A stretch of DNA of 64,000 nt. Source: Plasmopara viticola. Taxonomy: Eukaryota; Oomycota; Peronosporomycetes; Peronosporales; Peronosporaceae. The stretch spans positions 310,001 through 374,000 of the forward strand of contig MBPM02000022.1 in assembly GCA_001695595.3 (NCBI GenBank), given 5' to 3'. Below are positions 21,431-30,226 of this stretch, piece after piece. The first letter of the stretch is position 1. Every line of letters begins with the position of its first letter. A program made the position numbers and the translations under genes. The notes under the pieces are model-generated. The model was given only the letters and a program-made list of their open reading frames with translations. It was not told the origin of the DNA and ran no database searches.

Positions 21431-21717
21431 ACGTATCATTAAACTCTTAGATCATACTATACTGGAGCTTTAAAGTTGAACAGACTAAATCCGAATTTTT
21501 GATCGGAAGAGTAAGATAGAAGAAAGTCGATACCAGCGACTCAAAGAATCATGTTGACGTCGTCGAAAAAGATAAATCATTCGTTAGATATCGTGAATAT
21601 AGATCTTGACCAAAGGTTTCATTTCATACATCCTTGAATGCTCGAGTCAGGTATGGCCACTTGTCCGCGGGTGGGTCATAACTTGATAAATTTGTTGATA
21701 TTGAAGACGAATCATTG

Positions 21718-24060
21718 TCAAAACTGGTAAAATGTTATCTCAGCTTGAAGAGAGTGGCGTGCAAAATATCGCTTTGTTACTACCAAGCCATGGTCAAGCC
21801 ATAGTGTGCGCGAAATGTCACAGCGAACAACGTTGAGCAGGCCAATCGGCGTAAGTGTACCGGAAGTAGCTAGAAATTTATCCGAAACCACCAACTTGTG
21901 AAGGAACAAAAAGTGTGGCCGATTAATTTAGATGCTGTTCGTGAAAATGGGGGAAGAAAGAAACGCCTTAGATGTTGGCTATGTGGCAGTTCCGGAGTAG
22001 ATGAAGAGGGGCCTCAGTTGTGTTGCACCCATAGACACATTGTACAACGCTGGTATGCCAGCAGTACTTGCACCGTTATCAAGTCCATTATACTGATATC
22101 GAAAAACGAATCCACCATAAGGTGGATAAGACCGCGCTGGAGGGGACTTTTAGAGGACTAGCGTTTGGATGTCAGGGGTGAAAAATTCATTTAGTGGAAG
22201 AGGCGGCAGAATTTGGGCTATAAAAATTCTCTTGATCAATTAATTGGAGGCGAAGATGAAAACTTGGCCATCGTAAGCTCATATGTGGAGCACCCTTATC
22301 ATGCCCTTGATTGGTTGTGATTAAATAAAATGTTTTGGTTGTGCTGAGGAACATCAACGCGCGAGGTGAGGTTTTTAATTACCGCTGTAAGACATCGAAA
22401 ATAGAGCAGATTTAGGCGTCCCGTTAAGTGTCTTGGTCTGGGAGAGCATGAAGAATGTCGAAAGGCTCAAAATAGCTTGATGGCTGAAGAAGCAAAAAGT
22501 TTTACCATAAGCACCACCAAAGAGCGGTTTGCCTTTGTAAATTGATATAGACAGTTTTTCAAATTGGCTTTGCGAGTCGTGGGAACACAGGATTCGCACT
22601 TTGTAGTTATTAGTTTAAAGCTCCAAGTAGCGTCTCTCCAGTAAGTTGATATTATGTGCCCGCAAAAAGGTTGTGCCAATTCAAAAAGTGGTACGTAAAT
22701 AAAGTGCAAACCTGACGTCTGAACGCTCAAGCGGCATCAATAACTATTTGTGCCTAAATCAACCATTTTGAAGAAGCTGTTAAGTTGCGACGCCAGTCAA
22801 GAAAAGCTGACAAATGAGGTTGACTTGATGTGATTCAACCAATGACGCAAGCAAAGGTAAGTCGAGCCTTATCGACTAGTACCACTTGCAGGAAAGTTGT
22901 CCCGAGAAGCAAGGCCAACAATTGTCGAGGGTGAGTGCCAAAAAGTCGACAAAATCATGGCTTTGAGCGAAACACTCGACCACTTAGAAAGCGTGTGCTT
23001 GCCATCGTCAAGGAACACACACTTTTTGAATTTGTACAAGAAGGGCGAGGCTAGATAGCGGAAAAGCGGGCAGGTCCGACCTCGATGACGAAAAGAAAAG
23101 TGTGCTCGTGATTTTGAAAAACGCGAATTCCTGAAGTGAAGCCGACTGTAAATTTTGATATATTCGATAAGAACAGGGACGAAAAGGGAACATGACGTCG
23201 AATTCATATTCAGCCGCAAACCAGTGACAGTACAAAATGTTGTATTGAAGTCAAAAGCCGGGGTGCGCGTGAGAGATTGTTGATAATTTTTTTAACATCA
23301 TCTACCAAGCTCAGGATGCGTATGAATGAGTCCCGAATTTTTAAGACAGAGCCATCACATGTTACCTGCAGGTAACAAAACAAATGCTAAGTAATAGTAC
23401 GAATACACCGGGAAAAGTGAATCACCCTGTCAAACTCCGCTTCCCAAACTGAGAAATTTCGAGCATGAAGAATCCATAATAATTTGAGCGAGTGTCTCAT
23501 CGAGAAGTGCTTAACCCAGCGTCGGAAATTAAGTGTAAGTTGTAACACATGATCTAATTTTTGCAAGTTGACACTATCAAACGCGACGTCAAGATAAACA
23601 GCACCGGCCGGATCACAGGCATTAATCCGCCGACAATAATTTTAAAGACCGAAACGCTCTGTTATAGAACTTAGTTGCTGAACGGCCAGGATCGTTGCGC
23701 ATGGCGTATAACACGTTCCGAAACAAAGCCAAATCGGTCTCATCCTAGCAAAGTAGGTCAAACTTTGTTGAGGCGATATGCCAAAGATTCGGGCCCTACA
23801 TTCGGTATCTTTATTAAGCCACGTCAAATGCTAATACTTGGGGTCCGAACTAGAGCCAGTTTTAAAGAGCAAAAATAGAACTACGGCGTTGAAATTTGAT
23901 CATTTGACCATTTCGAAATTGAGTCACATAAACAAGTTTCAAAATTTTCGCACATTGAGCCGGAAAAAGCTGATAATATTACGCAGGAAGACCATCCGGG
24001 CCAAAAGATTTACCACTGGCAGTGTTTAAAAAAAGCTGTAAGCGGCGCATCAAGTATAGC
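21718..24060 (-). pseudogene. LINE (L1/Tx1-like) relic
   Basis: On the minus strand, with many frameshifts: NACDPAGAVYLDVAFDSVNL followed by QKLDHVLQL (about 23540-23620), the counterpart of CDPADAFCLDFVKA...ALDHAL at 15.3 kb; then SLVDDVKKIINNLSRAPRLL (about 23260-23310) as the xADD block, with the first two residues altered; and a C-terminal part ending in LVVSDKFLATSGTLTPIGLL, NVVRCDISRTLW, LDHGLVVTKRYFARHS (21718-21909). No intact frame. It fills the gap between the tail-to-tail GH5 copies C and B. Confidence 0.75.
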
Positions 24061-24137
24061 GGCGTGGGTTGACGTTAACTTTGAATGCTAAATTGCAAAA
24101 TTGCAGAATGTCTTAAAGGTTTTAAGGGAACTTCGTA

Positions 24138-24149
24138 TATAGCCTTGTT
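24138..24149 (+). repeat. Target-site duplication, left copy (RTE-like element 2)
   Basis: TATAGCCTTGTT, 12 bp, repeated exactly at 24470-24481. The empty site is in the flank of copy C (about 21396-21420). Confidence 0.9.
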
Positions 24150-24469
24150 GTATTGTATTACGTTATCGCGTTGCCAAGTTATGCACGTGCTAGGCTCAGT
24201 CTGGTTAGTCCACGGCATAGAGTGGTGTCCGCATACGTCGAGTCTCGTTCGGCGGGCAGTGCAGCCAGCACCGAGGTCGTAAGGGTCTTCCATTATTTTG
24301 CTTAGCTCTGACTTGGTAAGAGTCCAGGTGGCGCTCGGTGCTGGAGACCGTCACGTCGAGGGTGAGACTCATTAGAGACCTGCAGATGCCCGAGAGCACC
24401 TGCCCGAAGCGCGCGAGCATTTAGCCCCCGCGCTTGGGAGGAGGGCGTCACCCCAATCTTTTCCACGCT
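24150..24469 (-). mobile_element. Heavily deleted RTE-like LINE, copy 2 (320 bp)
   Basis: It shares both ends with copy 1: the 5' leader (TGACGCCCTCC, GCTCGCGCGCTTCGGGCAGG, GATGCCCGAGAG; 24340-24469 here, 6640-6760 there) and the 3' end (GACCTCGGTGCTGG, CGAACGAGACTCGACG, ACGTAATAC tail). Between them only a scrap of RT C-terminus remains (GCCACCTGGACTCTTACC, the ATWALT part). The two deletions differ from that of copy 1, so these are separate deletion derivatives. It is bounded by an exact 12-bp duplication. Confidence 0.88.
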
Positions 24470-24481
24470 TATAGCCTTGTT
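24470..24481 (+). repeat. Target-site duplication, right copy (RTE-like element 2)
   Basis: Exact match to 24138-24149 (TATAGCCTTGTT). Confidence 0.9.
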
Positions 24482-25356
24482 ATCGTCCTTTAAAGGCATG
24501 TCAATTTATTAGCGCAGTCGTTTCTATCATATGGCTATTTGAAGCTCCTCCAAAAGCAAAGCGGAAGATATGCAAGGTCGTTGACTTCCGATTTTGTGGC
24601 ACTTCAGCCACACCATACCCAGGATGAGGATAAATCTTGCCTTCTGGTATTAATTAGATCGAAAATCCGCACACGTAGACATTTTAGTTGTAGTGACCCC
24701 TGTTCTTGTAGGCATGATCAGCCAAGTTGATTCTGTGAGTCAAGGAGTCAATTCATCGAAAGCTTATTGTACCTTAAGTGGATCAGATATACGAACTTAA
24801 CACAATTGAAAACAGCGTCAAGCAAGGCATGTGACGCGGGTACTTTGACTACTTTTTTTACCACTTCTGCCATTACAGATGCAATGTACCGCACTGTCGT
24901 TGCAGCATGGCGTTCGCTGGCTCAATCCGTAATTACAGAGCGGCCAAATATTTTACGATGCATTCTTCAAGGACTTTCGTCACGCACACGTTCTTGCTTA
25001 GCGACAACGGCGAAAGGCGAAATATAGTCAGCTTTCAAATGAACTTTGACACAAATCCTTCGCTCGAAGTAACGAACGAACTGGTTAACTGCGTACCAAA
25101 TTTATAACATAAGTCAGTATTATAGGGTCAGCTTGTAATTTATTACTGGATTTGACTAAGCGAAAAAGCTTTTGTTAGCTTAAATTTAAGTTAAATCTAG
25201 GTTCTAGGCATTCGATATTATGGAACTTGGTATTCACATCGTCTTTTGTATTGATTCACAGCTAAATGCACTGCACACATCGCATGTTTACCCTATACAA
25301 ATTCTCAATTGAAGTGTCTTCAGCTTTGGTCCGCAGCGAGCTACGAGGTAATGTTG
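24482..25356 (-). repeat. 3' flank of GH5 copy B, inverted duplicate of the flank of copy C
   Basis: See 20588-21430 for the paired landmarks. The last part (about 25090-25356) also resembles the 3' flank of copy A (2595-2755). Short frames at 24767-25107 are paralogous to frames on the other strand near copy C (CDAGTLTTFFTTSAITDAMY, RTVVAAWRSLAQSV), so a small coding relic is possible; none is complete. Confidence 0.7.
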
Positions 25357-26664
25357 CTAGTTACTAGAAGACGGGAACAAGATGGCCTTTAGCTTTTCGT
25401 CACGCAGCACCGTGCGCAATGACCACATGTTGTTGCCTGTCTCATCCCCAAGAAGACGCCAACTCCAGTACGTCGACCCTCCTTCCACTTGGTTGATTAC
25501 CTCGACCTGCTCCCGTGCAAACTCGTAGAACAAATCCGTATCATTCTTGAATTTATTGTTGGTAGCGAGGCTCCACTCACCAAAGAAGAGACGATTGTGG
25601 CCTGGGACTGAGTTCCACTTATTGACTTTGCCTTGAAATTCGACCTTGATTCCAACTTCGATCAATTTTTTGTCTGAGTAACTATCGAAACCCCAGAAAA
25701 AGTACGGGTGCCACTCGACCCACACATTCTTATATTCTGGGGCCCGCATAAACTTCTTGAGATATTGAGGTTCCTGTTGGGTCAGCAACGGTGCCACAGT
25801 TATTACGCAGTCGCTCTTCGCACGGATCTCTTTGTACGCACGCTCGTAGTAGTCGTACAGGACATTCGTTGTCGTCGTACCGTTAGGTTCGTTCAAAAGT
25901 CCAATTCCAAGGAACGCATCTTCGTTCTTATACCTATCAGCAAGAAAAGACAGTGCATCGATAGTATTGTTGACGTTTGCCGGATTCGAGGCCCAAAAGT
26001 CTTTTCCTTCGACGGTCGGTGAGGAGTGATCCCGACCGTTCTGCGACCCTTTGGCTGCGTGCATGTCAATTAGCACCGCGACATCGTACGTTTTCGCCCA
26101 ATCAGTGATTAACTTGTCAAGGTATTTTAAGGTGCCTGGCGTGTAGACCTTCCACTCGGCTTGGTCGCTGGTATTGTAGTTGTCAAAGCCAACAATCCAG
26201 TATCCAATTGGCACTCGCACAGTGTTCATGCCGGCCGCCGCAATGTCGGCAATATCCCTCTTTGTGATAAAGGTTGCATGGTGGCGCTCAAAGTAAGAGC
26301 GGATTAGGTTCGGATTGCTCGCTTGAGCAATGGCCGTGTATTCACCTTTATAGGCATTGGGAGTACCCGTCCAGATGTCGGACGAGTCAGTCATCCATTT
26401 CTCGGCTACGAGCCAGGAGCCAAGGTTCACGCCCCTACACGGTATTTCTCCGTTGCGAATACTGTACTGGATGTGGTTTGAGCTGGTTTGTTTCAATGAC
26501 CTCGCTTGCAGATGAGAATTCTCTTCAGTGATAAGCTTGCCGCCAATGGCTTGCGAAGAGTCTATGACTTGCTTCATGTTGCCGCCATTCAAGGCGTCGA
26601 ACGGGGTGGCTGACGTTGTTGGCATTATAGCAGCAGCGATGAGACACGTAAGTGATGCCAACAT
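25357..26664 (-). CDS. Secreted GH5 exo-1,3-beta-glucanase, copy B
   Basis: A single-exon 435-residue paralog of copy A, nearly identical from RGVNLGSWLV (77-86) to the C-terminus. It has the same signal peptide start (MLASLTCLIAAAIM), IDMHAAKGSQNG at 199-210, acid/base Glu259 in LLNEPNG and nucleophile Glu363 in FFGEWS. All expected residues are present, so it should be active on beta-1,3-glucan outside the cell. The difference is in the region after the signal peptide (about 35-65): where A has NDGPTH, B has a longer piece with ITEENS and LQARSLKQTSS, giving a net gain of 13 residues. The start is supported by a near-consensus core promoter. The strong conservation of the catalytic part against a variable N-terminal linker suggests selection on the enzyme. 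Confidence 0.95.
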   Translation of the reverse strand: MLASLTCLIAAAIMPTTSATPFDALNGGNMKQVIDSSQAIGGKLITEENSHLQARSLKQTSSNHIQYSIRNGEIPCRGVNLGSWLVAEKWMTDSSDIWTGTPNAYKGEYTAIAQASNPNLIRSYFERHHATFITKRDIADIAAAGMNTVRVPIGYWIVGFDNYNTSDQAEWKVYTPGTLKYLDKLITDWAKTYDVAVLIDMHAAKGSQNGRDHSSPTVEGKDFWASNPANVNNTIDALSFLADRYKNEDAFLGIGLLNEPNGTTTTNVLYDYYERAYKEIRAKSDCVITVAPLLTQQEPQYLKKFMRAPEYKNVWVEWHPYFFWGFDSYSDKKLIEVGIKVEFQGKVNKWNSVPGHNRLFFGEWSLATNNKFKNDTDLFYEFAREQVEVINQVEGGSTYWSWRLLGDETGNNMWSLRTVLRDEKLKAILFPSSSN

Positions 26665-26697
26665 GATGAAGTCAATGGGGGCTCTCGACTACTGAGC

Positions 26698-26713
26698 GAA
26701 TTGAGAAATGAAT
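26698..26713 (-). promoter_or_regulatory. Oomycete core promoter of GH5 copy B
   Basis: On the minus strand: ATTCATTTCTCAATTC. It fits GCTCATTYYNCAWTTT except for the first two and the last base, and sits 34 nt before the ATG, the same distance as in copy A. Confidence 0.7.
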
Positions 26714-26738
26714 CGATTGTTGCGAGGACATCAATGGT

Positions 26739-26815
26739 ATAGGAGGCTTCATAAGGACCCTTTCATGGTCAAAAAGATAGGAGGCTTCAAATGGACCCTC
26801 TTTATTTTATAAGAG
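26739..26815 (-). repeat. Two 38-bp tandem repeats upstream of GH5 copy B
   Basis: Units start at 26739 and 26777: ATAGGAGGCTTCATAAGGAC and ATAGGAGGCTTCAAATGGAC, each followed by CC and a T-rich tail. These are the best-conserved pair of the three copies. Confidence 0.7.
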
Positions 26816-26894
26816 ATTCGGTCCATGGACGTTTTTAGAAAGACCAGATGTAGCTACTGGACGTTCTTTCCAATATGCTATAACAGCAAATAAT

Positions 26895-27116
26895 GTGACA
26901 TTGCAAGAGGTCGATTGGCACCTAGAAAAAGTAAAGAGAAATATCATGGCACCACAGCTGTTGAAGTTGACGGCCCAGCAAACGTTAAAGCTGGACTTGT
27001 CGAGAAAAAGAGCGATTGAAGAAGTTCGTGCCGAGCACCTGGTGCAAATCTTTCCAAATGCCTGGCAAAAGCATTATCTTTGTGCTGTTCGCAGCCTAGA
27101 TTCACCATCTTCTTGA
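26895..27116 (+). pseudogene. Divergent open frame upstream of GH5 copy B
   Basis: A 73-codon frame beginning MTLQEVDWHLEKVKRN with KLDLSRKRAIEEVRAEHLVQ in the middle. It starts about 230 bp from the GH5 ATG on the other strand. Homologous but broken in A; diverged in C. No family recognised. It may be the last intact remnant of a small divergent gene or chance retention in a relic. Confidence 0.35.
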
Positions 27117-27384
27117 ACGACAATCATCCACATGTTCATGCAAAAAAGCTACTCATCCATTACTTTGTACACAATGTGAGTTAAACCACAAGCAAACTCA
27201 ACACTGTTGTTGCTTGTCAGAAGAAATAAATCACGCGATTTCTTTTGTGGCGAATAACTTGTTTTTGCTAATTTAGTAGTCCTCCAACAGCCAGTCGAGG
27301 GTGTACTGTAGCTTGCAGTGCATTTAAAATAGTCTGGTGGCTACTATATTTAACACTCTTTAGCGTGCAATTATTTAACCAAGT
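27117..27384. other. Gene-proximal module sequence shared with A and C
   Basis: Shares CCACATGTTCATGC, GTTGTTGCTTGTCA, ATCACGCGAT and TTGTGGCG with 4500-4600 and with the mirror text at 19430-19520. No gene seen. Confidence 0.5.
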
Positions 27385-27714
27385 AATCGCACGTTCTATT
27401 TTATTGGAATCGATAAATTCTGAAACTGTCATTAATTGTTTGCCAAATTTGGGTCGGCATTCGTAATGTTGTAAATTTCGAAAAGATCTCAGACCCACCT
27501 ATTATTACACACAATGTAAACATGCAGATATATATTAACAATTGCGCTTTTTTTTGGAATCGACAGATCCTGAAATTACGCTTCCATAAGGTTGTATAAT
27601 TCTACAATTTCCGTACAGCTGTGCGTAAATTGTAAGTTCTTAATCGTCACAACGCATAATGTATAAACAATACTACGGCCTATTGTGATAACAGCCACAC
27701 TGACAGCGCCAAAA
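27385..27714 (-). repeat. Proximal inverted arm, module B
   Basis: Minus-strand reading: GTGGCTGTTATCACAATAGG, CCGTAGTATTG, GCGTTGTGACGATTAAGAAC, CAGGATCTGTCGATTCC, AAAAAAAAGCGCAATTG, then TGGGTCTGAGATC and a second TTCCAATAAAATAGAACG. It is inverted relative to the distal arm at 28081-28430. Confidence 0.65.
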
Positions 27715-28080
27715 AAAGGTAAGCATCATATATTAAATCTAGCATAAGAAAGGATCCAAAAGGATAGCCTTTGAAGTTACGAGCTCAAGGCAAAATAAAT
27801 CAAACTACAAGGATGTTAATTCTGCCAAATACTTGCGTCAAAAATGTTAGCTACACGGAGTGGCGATAGAAATCAAACTCCCGAATAAGATCTAGATCTA
27901 TTTTGAATAGCCAGCTACAAGAAACCTTTGTCGCACAGAGGGTTTGCTAAGGGTGAGAGCCAGCAGCGTTGTTTAGAGCGAGATGACGAGAACAAGCTGC
28001 TGGGTGCCTAATGCGGATGGATTAAATAAATACTGCTTTGCTGCCAACCTCACGTCGCTTATGCTAAGCTCAATATTTAA
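27715..28080 (+). repeat. Spacer between inverted arms, module B (flipped)
   Basis: Plus strand: AAGCATCATATATTAAATCT next to the proximal arm, then TAGCCAGCTACAAGAAACC (27903), GTCGCACAGAGGG, GCTAAGGGTGAGAGCCAGC. In A and C the ATATATT end lies next to the distal arm and the GCATTAAGC/TTTATGCGGA end next to the proximal arm; in B it is the reverse. Confidence 0.75.
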
Positions 28081-28430
28081 TGTTTTCTGACACTATGGCC
28101 GTAATCACCATGGGCCGTAGTATTGTACTTCCAGTTTTGACCTAGCTGCGTAGCTTTGCGTCCTGATATCATGGAAGGCGAAAACGATAGTTTCAGGACT
28201 TGTCGATTCCATTGAATAGAAGGCGCAATTGACTATCCGAATATATGCCCATAAAGTTGGCAAGATATGCATGTTTACATCGTACGTACATGTATAGGTA
28301 GGGAGGGGTTAAAGATCGTAAAACTTTACAAGATTATATGTCAGGCTTTGTCAATTTAAAGAAAAAGACGCAATTATCTAGCCTAAGACGCACCCGAAGG
28401 CAAATAATGATAGTATTACAATTATAATGT
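28081..28430 (+). repeat. Distal inverted arm, module B
   Basis: Plus strand: ACACTATGGCCGTAATCACC, ATGGGCCGTAGTATTG (the empty target of RTE-like element 1 at 28113-28124), CTGCGTAGCTTTGCGTCCTG, TTGTCGATTCCATTGAATAG, GCCCATAAAGTTGGCAAGAT, TTACATCGTACGTACATGT, then GCGCAATTATCTAGCCTAAG and CCCGAAGGCAAATAATGATA. Homology with module A ends here and resumes at about 36010. Confidence 0.65.
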
Positions 28431-29743
28431 TGGCAAAATTTAACATATTTAGAGCAACTCTGTTGAGACAGTATTGCTAAGCAGCGGTAATGTCTGACTC
28501 AGCGTTTAGCCAATTGGATCAAGATTCCTATGCAATGGGGAGCGACAGTAAAAAAAATCGAAAGCACATGATTTGTGGCGAAGACTTAAGTGTCCAGATG
28601 TTAGTAAAGTTACCAAGGTTCAATGCACTTATATCCAGCAAGTTGCCAAGCTACTTTTATGGTGTCTGAATTGGTTCTACAGCAGGCTAAAATTGTACTT
28701 TGAGGACGTAGGGTCGCCGCAGGCGTACAAAATTTTACGTCACATAGTGAGCTGAAGACGCATCTAGAGGAAGCACGGAAATCCCTCTATTTTCATAACA
28801 GGTGTGTTGGTGCAGTACAGTTACTATCTCTGCGCCAAGTCAGCAACGAATCCCACCGTGGCGGACAACTGACAGGTGATGCTATCTGGGGGATAACAAT
28901 CGGGAAGTCGAAAAGTCGCTAGCTTGCGAAAAATGCCGAAGACACTGTCATTAGGCAATCGTTACAACTCCTAGCCATAATACGTCGGTATGCGAAGCCC
29001 CTGATTGGGAGTATGAAACACCTTTGCGAAGCCCAATGCAAATTGTAATACCGGTTGGCAGAAAGCTGCAAGGATTACTAACTTGGCAGTAAACCCACCC
29101 GATCGGTGTGTAAGATGTGACGTAGATCGGGTTTATACGTGGAGTTGAACAGGCGCAATTACCATGTCGGCTACGACTAGTACCAGGAACCGAAAAGCCA
29201 AAAATGCCAAATAGTTTTAGGCCAAAAAGCGGCATTTTGTTTTTAGCCCACTCTTTTATTAGCAAAAGAGCTAAAAAGTTTTTTTTCCAGTTAAAGTAGG
29301 ATCCAATTGTATAGCAGCTGCTAAAATGGGTCCAGGGTAACTTTGAGAGTACGATTAGCAGTAAGGCTAAAACCTTAACCGAGTTTCCACCGCAACGAGA
29401 ACGTGTCGAATCGTCATTTAGCCGCACCAAGCTTTCACTGTAAATGTGGATTGCAGTCTGGCTAGTAGCCTATGTATTTTTTGCAGCTTGGCACTGTAAT
29501 GGCTTGAACTTTTGCAGCATAAATCTTGGCAGGAGTGCTGTCTGGTAGATAATTATTTTGTTTTGCATCTGAATTTAGCATTATAACAGGCTCGACTTGA
29601 GCTTTAGGTTCGGTGATGTTGGCTGTAACTAATGAAAGCGAGTATCATTCCGGCGCACAAGCAACGAACGGCCCCTACCTGTACAAAGTGGAAACCCACA
29701 AATAAACTGTAACCGTAACGTGACATGGCATGGTCGGTTAGTT
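28431..29743. other. No gene recognised (start of the LINE-rich insertion)
   Basis: Text with no counterpart in segment A. A 159-codon minus frame (28951-29430) has no domain and an unlikely composition. On the plus strand ATSTRNRKAKNAK (about 29176) could be the start of a LINE first ORF but is followed at once by stops. Nothing firmer is visible. Confidence 0.4.
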
Positions 29744-30112
29744 CTATTTAAAAATAAAAGAGCTGACTCTCATTACAGTGTGGCCCAAAGAAAGTTTAAA
29801 AACCACCGAGCCATTTATACCAAACTTGAGTTGCAAGTTCGCAATACCAAAATAAGTGTGGGGCAGTTTCGAAAACTCCACAATCATGATGGCAATTGAA
29901 TCTAGAGCAGTAAGATACTCAAGACGATAACCGTGAAATAAAGCGTTGTGCTGGGGTTGATAAAGAAGGTCGGAGTAGACCGGCAAGAATTGTCGATCCA
30001 GTTTGTTGTCGCGGGTCCGCATAGCCGTATCTGGGTTACCTATGACTCCGAATTGAGAAAAGGGCAATGTCGGTGAATCGAATTTCATTAAATTTCGTCG
30101 AAATCTAGGCAC
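29744..30112 (-). pseudogene. LINE 3'-end relic (post-RT zinc region)
   Basis: Minus strand, 122 codons plus a frame change: FRRNLMKFDSPTLPFSQFGV, NPDTAMRTRDNKLDRQFLPV, YSDLLYQPQHNALFHGYRLE, then in the next frame CHHDCGV-like Cys/His and a PHLFW-like segment (HTYFGIANLQLKFGINGSVV in the open frame), which is the pattern found C-terminal to the RT of L1/Tx1-like LINEs. It points in the opposite direction to the larger LINE at 30.2-35.3 kb, so two elements are nested or adjacent. Confidence 0.6.
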
Positions 30113-30226
30113 ACTTCGCTTAGATACGTAGTGAGTGTCAAAAGCCCAGGTGTGATGTGCGGCGTAAAGCTTCGGCGCTTATGCGGAAATTAGCTTCAAT
30201 GTACCGATCGGGAAAGGTGCAGAAAA

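Noticed and set aside
26480..26520. RXLR effector motif in GH5 copy B
   Set aside because: The text is RSLK, not RXLR, lies in a classic glycosidase and has no conserved follow-up motif; copies A and C lack it.
28951..29430. 159-codon minus frame as a gene
   Set aside because: No domain, no promoter motif, and it sits in LINE-derived DNA without a paralog.
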